This document shows positions 33,698-42,056 of a stretch of DNA of 64,000 bases, piece after piece. The stretch's first letter is position 1. Each line of letters starts with the position of its first letter. Below the pieces are notes generated by a model. The model searched no databases. It was not told the DNA's origin and was given only the letters and a program-made list of their open reading frames with translations. The position numbers were made by a program, and so were the translations under genes. Source of the DNA: Pelomonas sp965229315 (GTDB lineage: Bacteria > Pseudomonadota > Gammaproteobacteria > Burkholderiales > Burkholderiaceae_C). The stretch spans positions 1,364,001 to 1,428,000 of the forward strand of contig NZ_CBDDJA010000002.1 in the NCBI RefSeq assembly GCF_965229315.1, given 5' to 3'.

Positions 33698-34120
33698 ATG
33701 GCTGCCTGGATCGCCTTCGCCTCGGGCCTGCTGTTCGGCCTGGGCCTCATCGTCTCGGGCATGGTGGCGCCGGCCAAGGTGCTGGGCTTCCTGGATGTCA
33801 CTGGCGCCTGGGACCCATCGCTGGCCCTGGTGATGGCCGGCGCCATCGCCGTGGCGCTGCCGGCCTTCACGCTGGCGCGGCAGCGGCGTGCATCCCTCGC
33901 CGGCCTGCCCATGCAGTGGCCCAAGCAGATCGGCATCGACCGCCGGCTCATCGGCGGCAGCCTGCTGTTTGGCATCGGCTGGGGGCTGGCCGGCCTGTGC
34001 CCCGGCCCGGCGCTGGTGGTGCTGGGCATGGGCAGCGTCAAGGCGCTGGGCTTCGTGTTGGCGATGGGCGCCGGCATGGCCCTGCATGCAGGCCTGGAGC
34101 GACGCGCCGCCGCAGCTTGA
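33698..34120 (+). CDS. YeeE/YedE family sulfur-compound transporter, second half
   Basis: The 140-residue membrane protein begins AAWIAFASGLLFGLGLIVSGMVAPAKVLGFLDV-like and has the conserved GWGLAGLCPGPALV motif with one cysteine, the PmpB-type partner of the preceding gene. The two halves together equal one full-length YeeE protein. An AAGGAGG box precedes the ATG at 33698. It ends the bigR operon, with yaaA starting 22 bases later. Confidence 0.87.
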   Translation: MAAWIAFASGLLFGLGLIVSGMVAPAKVLGFLDVTGAWDPSLALVMAGAIAVALPAFTLARQRRASLAGLPMQWPKQIGIDRRLIGGSLLFGIGWGLAGLCPGPALVVLGMGSVKALGFVLAMGAGMALHAGLERRAAAA

Positions 34121-34142
34121 GCCTGGGCCAAAATCCGCGCCC

Positions 34143-34928
34143 ATGCTGTTCCTGCTCTCGCCCGCCAAGTCGCTCGACTACGACACGCCCACGCCACCCG
34201 AACTGGCGCCGGCGCTGACCCGCCCGCAGTTCCTCGATGACACGGCTGCGCTCATCGACATCCTGCGCACCAAGACCGTGGCCGACGTGCGCGCGCTGAT
34301 GGACCTGTCCGAGCCGCTGGCGCAGCTCAACGTGGACCGCTATGCGGCGTACCGCCCGCGCTTCACCGAGCACAACAGCAAGCCGGCCGTGCTGGCCTTC
34401 AACGGCGACGTCTACGACGGGCTGGACGCGAAGACGCTGTCGGCCGACGACCTGGCCTGGGCGCAGCAGCGCGTGCGCATGCTGTCGGGCCTGTACGGTC
34501 TGCTGCGTCCGCTGGACCGCATGCAGCCCTACCGCCTGGAGATGGGCACGCGGCTGGCCACGCCGGCCGGCGCCAGCCTCTACGACTGGTGGGGCGACCG
34601 CCTGGCGCTGCACCTGAACAAGCTGGCCCGTGGCGAGCAGGCGCCGGTCATCGTCAACCTGGCCTCGCAGGAGTACTTCCGCGCGGCGGACCGCCGGGCC
34701 CTCAAGCCGCGCGTCGTCGACTGCCAGTTCGAGGACTGGAAGAACGGCGAGTACAAGATCATCAGCTTCTTCGCCAAGCGCGCCCGCGGCCTGATGGCGC
34801 GCTACGCCATCCAGCAGCGGCTGGAGGCGCCGGAGAGCCTGAAGGGCTTCGACCTGGACGGCTATCGTTTCGCTCCCGCCGCGTCGTCCGCCGACACCTT
34901 CGTCTTCCGTCGCCAAGCATCAGCATGA
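34143..34928 (+). CDS. yaaA: Peroxide stress protein YaaA
   Basis: The 261-residue protein belongs to the YaaA/DUF328 family, which limits intracellular free iron during hydrogen peroxide stress and binds DNA. Family marks are MLFLLSPAKSLDY at the start, LAFNGDVYDGLDA, LSGLYGLLRPLDRMQPYRLEMG and VNLASQEYF. It overlaps the following oxygenase gene by 4 bases (ATGA), so the two are translationally coupled. Confidence 0.95.
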   Translation: MLFLLSPAKSLDYDTPTPPELAPALTRPQFLDDTAALIDILRTKTVADVRALMDLSEPLAQLNVDRYAAYRPRFTEHNSKPAVLAFNGDVYDGLDAKTLSADDLAWAQQRVRMLSGLYGLLRPLDRMQPYRLEMGTRLATPAGASLYDWWGDRLALHLNKLARGEQAPVIVNLASQEYFRAADRRALKPRVVDCQFEDWKNGEYKIISFFAKRARGLMARYAIQQRLEAPESLKGFDLDGYRFAPAASSADTFVFRRQASA

Positions 34929-35779
34929 GCCAGCAAGTCATCACGCCCGAACTCTGTGAATGGATTTCCGAGCAGTCGCGTGCCGGGCATCCGGCCGACA
35001 GCATCCTCGCCGCCATGCTGGGCAGCGGCTGGAACGACACCATCGCCCGTCAGGCGCTGGCGCGCGTGCTGGGCCCGTCCGCCGCGCCGACGTCGTCCCC
35101 CGGATCGGCGCCTGGCACCACGGCCGGCCTGCCCGAGCCCGACCTGAGTCGCTTCGCGCCCGTCATCGACGCGGGTGACCGCCAGGTCCAGGTGGTGATG
35201 GCGCTGCGCCAGCCGCGCGTGGTGGTGTTCGGCAACCTGCTGTCGGACGAGGAATGCGACGGCATCACCGCGCTCGCCGGCCGCCGCCTGGCGCGCTCCG
35301 AGACGGTGGCCACCGGCAGCGAGGGCAGCGAGGTGAACGCCGCGCGCACCAGCGACGGCATGTTCTTCGAGCGCGGCGAGACCGACCTGATCCGCCGCAT
35401 CGAGTCGCGCATCGCGACGCTGCTGCGCTGGCCGCTGGACCACGGCGAAGGCCTGCAGGTGCTGCGCTACCGCCCGGGCGCCGAGTACCAGCCGCACTAC
35501 GACTACTTCGAGCCCGCCCATGCCAGCACGCCGGGCATCCTCAAGCGTGGCGGCCAGCGTGTCGCCACGCTGGTCATGTACCTGAACACGCCGGTGGCGG
35601 GCGGCTCCACCATCTTCCCGGACATCGGCCTGGACGTCGCGCCCGTCAAGGGCAATGCGGTGTTCTTCAGCTACGACCGCCCGCACCCGTCCACGCAGAC
35701 GCTGCATGGCGGCTCGCCCGTGCTGGACGGCGAGAAGTGGGTCGCCACCAAGTGGCTGCGCCAGGGCGTGTTCACCTGA
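34925..35779 (+). CDS. Prolyl 4-hydroxylase-like 2OG-Fe(II) oxygenase
   Basis: The 284-residue protein has an N-terminal helical part that looks like a small recognition domain (ADSILAAMLGSGWND), then a Pro/Ser-rich linker. A P4Hc catalytic domain follows (~100-284) with His191-x-Asp193 (HYDYF), distal His261 (TLHGGSPV) and a 2-oxoglutarate-binding Lys near residue 276. The ending EKWVATKWLRQGVF is typical of bacterial P4H-like proteins. Targets are unknown. It is translationally coupled to yaaA, so it may respond to the same oxidative or iron cue; that is inference. Confidence 0.88.
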   Translation: MSQQVITPELCEWISEQSRAGHPADSILAAMLGSGWNDTIARQALARVLGPSAAPTSSPGSAPGTTAGLPEPDLSRFAPVIDAGDRQVQVVMALRQPRVVVFGNLLSDEECDGITALAGRRLARSETVATGSEGSEVNAARTSDGMFFERGETDLIRRIESRIATLLRWPLDHGEGLQVLRYRPGAEYQPHYDYFEPAHASTPGILKRGGQRVATLVMYLNTPVAGGSTIFPDIGLDVAPVKGNAVFFSYDRPHPSTQTLHGGSPVLDGEKWVATKWLRQGVFT

Positions 35780-36694
35780 TCAGGCCGCGGTGATGGCGCT
35801 GGCGGCGATGCCGGCCGCCAGCAGCGCCAGCCCCAGGCTCAGCAACAGCAGGTAGGCCAGGCTGAGCAGGACGCCGCGCCAGATCGCCGCCCACCAGCCC
35901 AGCCCGTAGACGTTGCGCATCGCCAGCAGGCCCTGGCAGAAAACGGCGAGCTGCATCTGGCCGACGGCGTCGGTTGCCAGGGCCAGCAGCAGCGCCAGGA
36001 ACCACAGGCTGTGGCAGTGCAGCGAAAACACGAAATGCTCGGCATAGCGCCGGCCGCTGCCGGCGAACATGAGCAGCAGCAGGGCCGCGAACACCGGCTG
36101 CATGGCCAGCATGCCGTACGGCGCCAGCGCGGTCAGCCGCCCGGTCCACTGCGCGCGGCTCATGGCATTGGCGGCGTGGACGAGGCGGGACAGGAAGGCC
36201 TCGGCCGGGCTGCAGTCGGCGCGAGGCGGTGATGCGGCGCAGCGCTCGACCGACTGGTCGAAACTGCGGCGCTCGCCCACCGCTGGCGCGCCGGTCGCGC
36301 CTGACGCGGCCGGCTCCGGCTTGTCGAGCTGCACGATGGGTGCGTCACCCATGCTGCCCTCCCAGGGCGAATGCGGCAGCAGATGCGAGCCGACGAAGAA
36401 CACGAAGCTGGCGCTCAGGTAGACCCGCAGCGGCAGCACGTAGCGGCGCCGCTGGCCGCGGAAGTAGGCATTCGTCAGGTGGCCGGGCAGGCAGACCAGT
36501 GCCCACAGCGTGCGCCACAGCGGGCCGTCGAAGGCGACGTAGTGGCCGACGTACTCGGTGAACATCTCGCGCACCGACGGCGGATGCAGGTCGGTCTCCT
36601 GGCCGCAATGGCCGCAGTGGACCGGGCGCGGTGTCGCCAGCGTGTAGTGGCAGTTGCGGCAGTAGGGCAGCTCGGGGGCGTGATGGGAACTCAT
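35780..36694 (-). CDS. DUF3667 domain membrane protein
   Basis: The 304-residue protein starts with a zinc-ribbon-like cysteine set (Cys12, Cys15, Cys27, Cys30 in CRNC...CGHC). The DUF3667 segment DGPLWRTLWALVCLPGHLTNAYFRGQRRRYVLPLRVYLSASFVFF-like follows, with four or five hydrophobic segments in the C-terminal half. Its function is unknown. Its stop is immediately next to the stop of the convergent P4H-like gene. It overlaps the 3' end of the regulator gene upstream by 4 bases. Confidence 0.85.
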   Translation of the reverse strand: MSSHHAPELPYCRNCHYTLATPRPVHCGHCGQETDLHPPSVREMFTEYVGHYVAFDGPLWRTLWALVCLPGHLTNAYFRGQRRRYVLPLRVYLSASFVFFVGSHLLPHSPWEGSMGDAPIVQLDKPEPAASGATGAPAVGERRSFDQSVERCAASPPRADCSPAEAFLSRLVHAANAMSRAQWTGRLTALAPYGMLAMQPVFAALLLLMFAGSGRRYAEHFVFSLHCHSLWFLALLLALATDAVGQMQLAVFCQGLLAMRNVYGLGWWAAIWRGVLLSLAYLLLLSLGLALLAAGIAASAITAA

Positions 36695-37254
36695 GCGCTC
36701 AGCAATTTATGGATCAGTTCGGGCGTGCTGCCCGCCTGGTATTTCTTCATCAGCCGGCCCCGGTAGATGTCCACCGTGCGCGGGCTCACGCCCAGGTTGC
36801 GGCCGATCAGCTTGCTGGTCTGGCCCTCGACGAGCAGTGCGGCGATCTCGCGCTCGCGCGGGGTCAGTTCGGCGGTGATCTGCCGGCGCGCCGACAAGTC
36901 CTCGAAGCTCCAGATGCCGCGCGCATGCGGGTCGGCCGGATCCAGCGCGCGCCCGGTCACGTGGCACCAGAACAGTTCGCCGCTGCCCAGCCGACGCATG
37001 ACGCGGTCGTCGGCGTAATTTGCCATGGGGCCTTCCGCGTCCAGGCGGGCGACGATGCGCGCGCCGGTGCGTTCGAACTCCACGGCGCTGGGGTACATGA
37101 CGGCAAAGCTCTGGCCGACGAGTTGCTCGCGCGTGGCCGAGAACATCTGCAACACCCGCTCGTTGCAGTCCACGATCTGGCGCCGGGCCGACAGCACCAG
37201 GCCGATGGGAGCGAGCTGGAAGGCGCTGCGGTAATCGGGGGCGGCAGGGTCCAC
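36691..37254 (-). CDS. PAS-domain LuxR-type transcriptional regulator
   Basis: The 187-residue protein has an N-terminal PAS domain (FQLAPIGLVLSARRQIVDCNERVLQMF...) and a C-terminal LuxR/FixJ helix-turn-helix (LTPREREIAALLVEGQTSKLIGRNLGVSPRTVDIYRGRL-type). There is no receiver domain, so it is a one-component sensor-regulator. Its signal is unknown. It is coupled to the DUF3667 gene by a 4-base overlap and is divergent from the CoA-transferase operon 80 bases away, which it might control. Confidence 0.88.
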   Translation of the reverse strand: MDPAAPDYRSAFQLAPIGLVLSARRQIVDCNERVLQMFSATREQLVGQSFAVMYPSAVEFERTGARIVARLDAEGPMANYADDRVMRRLGSGELFWCHVTGRALDPADPHARGIWSFEDLSARRQITAELTPREREIAALLVEGQTSKLIGRNLGVSPRTVDIYRGRLMKKYQAGSTPELIHKLLSA

Positions 37255-37333
37255 TTAGGCGAATTCGCGTAATCGACTTCGGAAGGCGCGCGATAGTACC
37301 CTTCGCACTTCACCCGAAAAGGCAGGAGACGGC

Positions 37334-38041
37334 ATGAACAAGGTGTACCCGAGCGCTGACGAGGCGCTGCGCGGCGTCGTGAAGGACGGGCAGTTGCTGG
37401 CCGTGGGCGGCTTCGGCCTGTGCGGCATTCCGGAGGCGCTGATCGCAGCCCTTCGCGACAGCGGCGTCAAGGACCTGACGGTCATCTCCAACAACGCCGG
37501 CGTCGATGGCTTCGGCCTGGGCCAGTTGCTGGAGACGCGCCAGATCAGGAAGATGATTTCCAGCTACGTGGGCGAGAACAAGGAGTTCGAGCGGCAGTAC
37601 CTGGCCAAGGAGCTGGAGCTGGAGTTCACGCCGCAGGGCACGCTGGCCGAGAAGCTGCGTGCCGGTGGCGCCGGCATTCCGGCGTTTTTCGTGCGCACCG
37701 GCGTGGGCACACTGATCGCCGAGGGCAAGGAGGTCCGCGAGTTCGACGGCGAGACCTACATCCTGGAAAAGGCCCTGGTGCCCGACGTGTCCCTGGTCAA
37801 GGCCTACAAGGCCGACAAGAGCGGCAACCTGGTGTTCCGCCGCACCGCGCGCAACTTCAACCCGGCCGTGGCGATGGCCGGCAAGCTGACGGTGGTGGAG
37901 GTGGAGCAGATCGTCGAGACCGGCGAGATCGACCCCGACGACGTGCACCTGCCCGGCATCTACGTGCACCGCATCGTGCTCAATGCGAACCCCGAGAAGC
38001 GCATCGAGAAGAAGACCCTCAGCCCGAAGAAGGAGGCCTGA
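37334..38041 (+). CDS. scoA: 3-oxoacid CoA-transferase subunit A
   Basis: The 235-residue alpha subunit starts MNKVYPSADEALRGVVKDGQLLAVGGFGLCGIPE and has the family segments TVISNNAGVDGFGLG and RTARNFNPAVAMAGK. With subunit B it moves CoA from succinyl-CoA (or acetyl-CoA) to acetoacetate, feeding ketone bodies or short-chain acids into the TCA cycle. A SCOT-type rather than AtoDA-type substrate is likely from sequence style but not proven. AGGAG precedes the ATG with 5-base spacing, and subunit B starts 3 bases after the stop. Confidence 0.92.
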   Translation: MNKVYPSADEALRGVVKDGQLLAVGGFGLCGIPEALIAALRDSGVKDLTVISNNAGVDGFGLGQLLETRQIRKMISSYVGENKEFERQYLAKELELEFTPQGTLAEKLRAGGAGIPAFFVRTGVGTLIAEGKEVREFDGETYILEKALVPDVSLVKAYKADKSGNLVFRRTARNFNPAVAMAGKLTVVEVEQIVETGEIDPDDVHLPGIYVHRIVLNANPEKRIEKKTLSPKKEA

Positions 38042-38044
38042 GCC

Positions 38045-38683
38045 ATGGCCTGGACGCAAGACCAAATGGCCGCGCGCGCGGCCCAGGAGCTGGAAGACGG
38101 CTTCTACGTGAACCTCGGCATCGGCATCCCGACGCTGGTGGCCAACCATGTGCCGGCGACGAAGGAAGTCTGGCTGCAGAGCGAGAACGGCATGCTGGGC
38201 ATCGGCCCGTTCCCGACCGAGGACGAGGTGGACGCCGACCTCATCAACGCTGGCAAGCAGACCGTCACCACCTTGCCGGGCAGCAGCATCTTCGGCAGCC
38301 ACGACAGCTTCGCGATGATCCGTGCCGGCAAGATCAACCTGTCCATCCTGGGCGCCATGCAGGTCAGCGGCGGCGGCGACCTGGCGAACTGGATGATCCC
38401 CGGCAAGATGGTCAAGGGCATGGGCGGGGCCATGGACCTGGTGGCGGGCGTCAAGCGCGTCATCGTGCTGATGGAACACGTGGCCCGCAAGAAGGACGGC
38501 ACCGAGGACCTGAAGATCATCCCCGCATGCACGCTGCCGCTGACGGGCGTGGGCGTGGTGGACCGCATCATCACGGACCTGGGCGTTTTCGACGTGGTGC
38601 CGGAAGGCCTGAAGCTCGTCGAGCTGGCCGAGGGCGTGACGCGCGAATTCGCGCAGAGCAAGACGGGCGTGCCGCTGCTCTGA
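38045..38683 (+). CDS. scoB: 3-oxoacid CoA-transferase subunit B
   Basis: The 212-residue beta subunit carries the catalytic glutamate Glu47 in LQSENGMLGIG, to which CoA is transiently attached. Other family segments are YVNLGIGIPTLVANHV, FDSHDSFAMIRAGKINLSILGAMQV-like and CTLPLTGVGVVDRIITDLGVF. It is the second gene of the two-gene operon, and a terminator follows within 60 bases. Confidence 0.93.
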   Translation: MAWTQDQMAARAAQELEDGFYVNLGIGIPTLVANHVPATKEVWLQSENGMLGIGPFPTEDEVDADLINAGKQTVTTLPGSSIFGSHDSFAMIRAGKINLSILGAMQVSGGGDLANWMIPGKMVKGMGGAMDLVAGVKRVIVLMEHVARKKDGTEDLKIIPACTLPLTGVGVVDRIITDLGVFDVVPEGLKLVELAEGVTREFAQSKTGVPLL

Positions 38684-38721
38684 CGGCCCGCGGCAGGCGC
38701 CGCCCGGCGCATCGATCAAGG

Positions 38722-38744
38722 AGCCCCGCAGTGCGGGGCTTTTT
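38722..38744 (+). terminator. Terminator after scoB
   Basis: AGCCCCGC-AGT-GCGGGGCT stem (38722-38740) followed by TTTTT. Confidence 0.9.
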
Positions 38745-38905
38745 CGTTGGGCCGCAGGCGCTGGCTGTCGCTGGGCTTGCGGTCAGCCGTCCAAGCATGT
38801 TTCTGCTGGTAAGCGCCAGGGCGTTTGTCACGACTCCGTTGTGACAGCCGCGCCAGCAGGGCCGGGGTTGGCCATCATTCGCGCCGCACCTCACGGACGC
38901 CGCCC

Positions 38906-40672
38906 ATGCCCGCTCTTTCCGCTCTGCCCGCTCTTTCCGAACTGCCCGAGTTGTTCAGGGCGCCGTCGCCGCCGCTCCCCGAGCCCGCCGACGCGCTTGC
39001 GGCCGGCCTGCCTGCCGCACTGACGCCAGCCGCCGCCGCGCTCTCTTCGGCAGCGCTTCTGAGCGCCTGCGGGGGCGGGGGCGGGGGCAGCAGCGACACC
39101 ACGCCGGCCTCGCCGCCGCCCGCGCCAACCCCGCCGCCCACGCCAACCGCGGCGCCCACCGACGCCCAGGCCGCGCGCTTCTTGGCACAGGCGGGCTTCG
39201 CCGCGCTGCCGGCCGACATCGCCAGCGTCAAGGCCAATGGCTATGCGGCCTGGCTGGACGCCCAGCTGGCCATGCCCGTCACCGACGGCCACTACGACTG
39301 GATGGTGGCCAAAGGCTACGCGGTCGAGGCCAACCGCAACAGCTTCGCGGGGCTGGACAACACGCTGTGGCGCAAGCTCATGACCGCGCCTGACACGCTG
39401 CGCCAGCGCGTGGTGCTGGCGCTGTCGGAGATCTTCGTCATCTCGATGAACGGGCTGCCGGTGCAATGGCCGGGCTTCGTCGGCGCCGCCTACCTGGACA
39501 TGCTGGAGCAGAACGCCTTCGGCACCTACCGCGCGCTGCTGGAGGGGGTGACGCTGTCGACCGGCATGGGGGTGTACCTCAACATGCGTGGCAACCAGAA
39601 GGAAGACACCAAGACCGGCCGGGTGCCCGACGAGAACTACGCGCGCGAGGTCATGCAGCTGATGTCCATCGGCCTGGTGCAACTGAACGCCGACGGCAGC
39701 GCCAAGGTCGGCAGCGACGGCAAGCCGCTGGAGACCTACACGCAGACGCAGATCACCGACCTGGCGCGTGTCTTCACCGGCTGGGACTACGGCGCCGCCA
39801 CCAGCACCACCGACCCGGCCTATGTCAGGAAGCCCATGGCCAACATCGCCGCGCGCTTCTCCACCGGCGCCAAGCGCGTGCTGGATGTGGACATCCCCGC
39901 CAGCGCGGACGGACCGGCTGCGATGAAGACGGCGCTGGACACGCTGGCCAGCCATGCCAACGTCGGCCCGTTCCTCGGCCGGCAGCTCATCCAGCGGCTG
40001 GTGACGTCCAACCCCAGCGCCGCCTACGTGGCGCGCGTGTCGGCCGTGTGGGCGAACAACGGCGCGGGCGTGCGCGGCGACCTGAAGGCGGTCATCCGCG
40101 CGGTGCTGCTGGACACCGAGGCCCGCAGCGCCGCGACGACGCCGTCCAGCGGCAAGCTGCGCGAGCCCGTGCAGCGGCTGCTGCAGTGGGGACGCAGCTT
40201 TGGCGTCACGTCGGCCACCGAGGCCTGGAACATCGGCGATACCAGCAACCCGGCCACGCGGCTGGGCCAGAGCCCGCTGCGCAGCGGGTCGGTGTTCAAC
40301 TTCTTCCGCCCCGGCTACGTGCCGCCGGGCTCCGCGCTCGGCAGCAGCGGCATCACGGCGCCCGAGTTCCAGCTCTGCAACGAGAGCACGGTGGCGGGCT
40401 ATCTCAACTTCCTGCAGACGGCCATCGCCAGCGGCATCGGCGAGGTCAAGGCCGACTACACCGCCGAACTGGCCCTGGCCACCGATGCGCCCGCGCTGGT
40501 GGCCAGCCTGGCCCTGCGGCTGGGCGGCGGCGGCGTCTCGGCCATCACCGAGAACACCGTGGCGACAGCCATTGCCACCATGAGCGCGAGCACCGATGCC
40601 GGCAAGCTCAACCGCGTGCAGGCCGCCATCCTGATGCTGATGGCCTGCCCCGAGTACCTCATCCAGAAGTGA
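38906..40672 (+). CDS. DUF1800 family protein
   Basis: The 588-residue protein belongs to DUF1800, a widespread exported family of unknown function nearly always paired with DUF1501. Family marks are ARFLAQAGFAALPADI, LWRKLMTAPDTLRQRVVLALSEIFVIS, DENYAREVMQLMSIGLVQLN and FTGWDYG. The N terminus is odd: a Pro/Leu/Glu-rich stretch of ~45 residues precedes a weakly hydrophobic segment ending LLSACGGGGGG, which resembles a lipobox set far from the start. The ATG at 38906 is the best choice; an extension to 38825 is arginine-rich. It starts the DUF1800-DUF1501-ggt operon. Confidence 0.87.
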   Translation: MPALSALPALSELPELFRAPSPPLPEPADALAAGLPAALTPAAAALSSAALLSACGGGGGGSSDTTPASPPPAPTPPPTPTAAPTDAQAARFLAQAGFAALPADIASVKANGYAAWLDAQLAMPVTDGHYDWMVAKGYAVEANRNSFAGLDNTLWRKLMTAPDTLRQRVVLALSEIFVISMNGLPVQWPGFVGAAYLDMLEQNAFGTYRALLEGVTLSTGMGVYLNMRGNQKEDTKTGRVPDENYAREVMQLMSIGLVQLNADGSAKVGSDGKPLETYTQTQITDLARVFTGWDYGAATSTTDPAYVRKPMANIAARFSTGAKRVLDVDIPASADGPAAMKTALDTLASHANVGPFLGRQLIQRLVTSNPSAAYVARVSAVWANNGAGVRGDLKAVIRAVLLDTEARSAATTPSSGKLREPVQRLLQWGRSFGVTSATEAWNIGDTSNPATRLGQSPLRSGSVFNFFRPGYVPPGSALGSSGITAPEFQLCNESTVAGYLNFLQTAIASGIGEVKADYTAELALATDAPALVASLALRLGGGGVSAITENTVATAIATMSASTDAGKLNRVQAAILMLMACPEYLIQK

Positions 40673-40679
40673 CGACGCC

Positions 40680-42056
40680 ATGAAGCTCAACAAGCTCCCC
40701 CAACTGCAGCGTCGCGAGTTCCTGCGCCGCGCCAGTGCGCTCGGCGTTGCCGGCACGGCCGCGCCCTGGGCGCTGTCGCTGGCCGGCATCGGCGAGGCGG
40801 CTGCGGCCACCGCGCCGGGCGACTACAAGGCGCTGGTGTGCGTGTTCCTGTACGGCGGCAACGACTACGGCAACACGCTGATCCCGTACGACTCGGCCAG
40901 CTACACCGCCTATGCCGGCATCCGCCAGTCGCTGGCCATCTCGCGTGACGCATTGGCCGCCACCGCGCTGCCCGTCGCGGCCGGCGGCCGGCAGATGGCG
41001 CTGGCACCGCAGCTCGGCAAGCTCAAGGGCCTGTGGGACGCCGGCACGCTGGCCGTGCAGCTCAACGTCGGCACGCTGGTGCAGCCCACCACGCTGGCCC
41101 AGTACAAGGCCCAGAGCGTGCCGCTGCCGCCCAAGCTGTTCTCGCACAACGACCAGCAGTCGACCTGGCAGGCCAGCTCGCCCGAGGGGGCCACGTCCGG
41201 CTGGGGCGGGCGCATCGGCGACCTGTTCCTGAACAGCAACGCCACGTCCAGCTTCACCTGCATCAACGTGTCCGGCAACGCCGTGTTCATGGCGGGCCGG
41301 CAGGCGGCGCAGTACCAGGTGTCCACCAACGGCGCGGTGGCCGTCAACGGCATCACCAAGCCGCTGTTCGGCTCGCAGGCCTGCGCCACCGCGCTGCGCT
41401 CGCTGATCACCGCGGACCGCAGCCACTGGATGGAAGCAGAGCTGAACCGCGTCGTGCGCCGCTCGGTGGACGCGCAGGTCACGCTGGGCGCGGCGCTGGC
41501 CGGGCTGCCGGCAATGGGCACCGCGTTCGGCACGGCCTCGTTGTCCGCCCAACTGCAGATGGTGGCCAAGCTCATCGCCGCACGGCAGAGCCTGGGCGCG
41601 ACACGGCAGGTGTACTTCGTCTCCATCGGCGGCTTCGACCTGCACGACCTGCTCGTCGCCCAGCACCCGCTGCTGCTGACGCAGGTCAACGATGCGCTGG
41701 CCAGCTTCCACGCCGCCACCGTGGAGCTGGGCGTGGCGCAGCAGGTCACGACCTTCACCGCCAGCGACTTCGGCCGCACGCTGACCAGCAACGGCGACGG
41801 CAGCGACCACGGCTGGGGCAGCCATCACTTCGTCATGGGCGGCGCCGTCAAGGGCGGGCGTTTCTACGGCACGCTGCCGTCGGTCAGCGTCAACGGGCCG
41901 GACGACGTGGGCCAGGGCCGGCTGCTGCCCACCACCTCGGTGGACCAGCTCGCGGCGACACTTGCGACCTGGATGGGCGTGCCGGCGACCGATTTGCCGA
42001 CGGTGCTGCCCCAGATCGGCAACTACACGACCCGAGACCTCGGCTACTTCACATGA
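40680..42056 (+). CDS. DUF1501 family Tat-exported protein
   Basis: The 458-residue protein has a twin-arginine signal (RREFLRRASALGVAG) and the DUF1501 fold related to the alkaline-phosphatase/sulfatase group. Family segments are LVCVFLYGGNDYGNTLIPYD, VYFVSIGGFDLHD and FTASDFGRTLTSNGDGSDHGWGSHH. Tat export implies folding in the cytoplasm before secretion. Its function is unknown. It lies 7 bases after the DUF1800 gene and overlaps ggt by 4 bases, so all three are probably made together. Confidence 0.9.
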   Translation: MKLNKLPQLQRREFLRRASALGVAGTAAPWALSLAGIGEAAAATAPGDYKALVCVFLYGGNDYGNTLIPYDSASYTAYAGIRQSLAISRDALAATALPVAAGGRQMALAPQLGKLKGLWDAGTLAVQLNVGTLVQPTTLAQYKAQSVPLPPKLFSHNDQQSTWQASSPEGATSGWGGRIGDLFLNSNATSSFTCINVSGNAVFMAGRQAAQYQVSTNGAVAVNGITKPLFGSQACATALRSLITADRSHWMEAELNRVVRRSVDAQVTLGAALAGLPAMGTAFGTASLSAQLQMVAKLIAARQSLGATRQVYFVSIGGFDLHDLLVAQHPLLLTQVNDALASFHAATVELGVAQQVTTFTASDFGRTLTSNGDGSDHGWGSHHFVMGGAVKGGRFYGTLPSVSVNGPDDVGQGRLLPTTSVDQLAATLATWMGVPATDLPTVLPQIGNYTTRDLGYFT

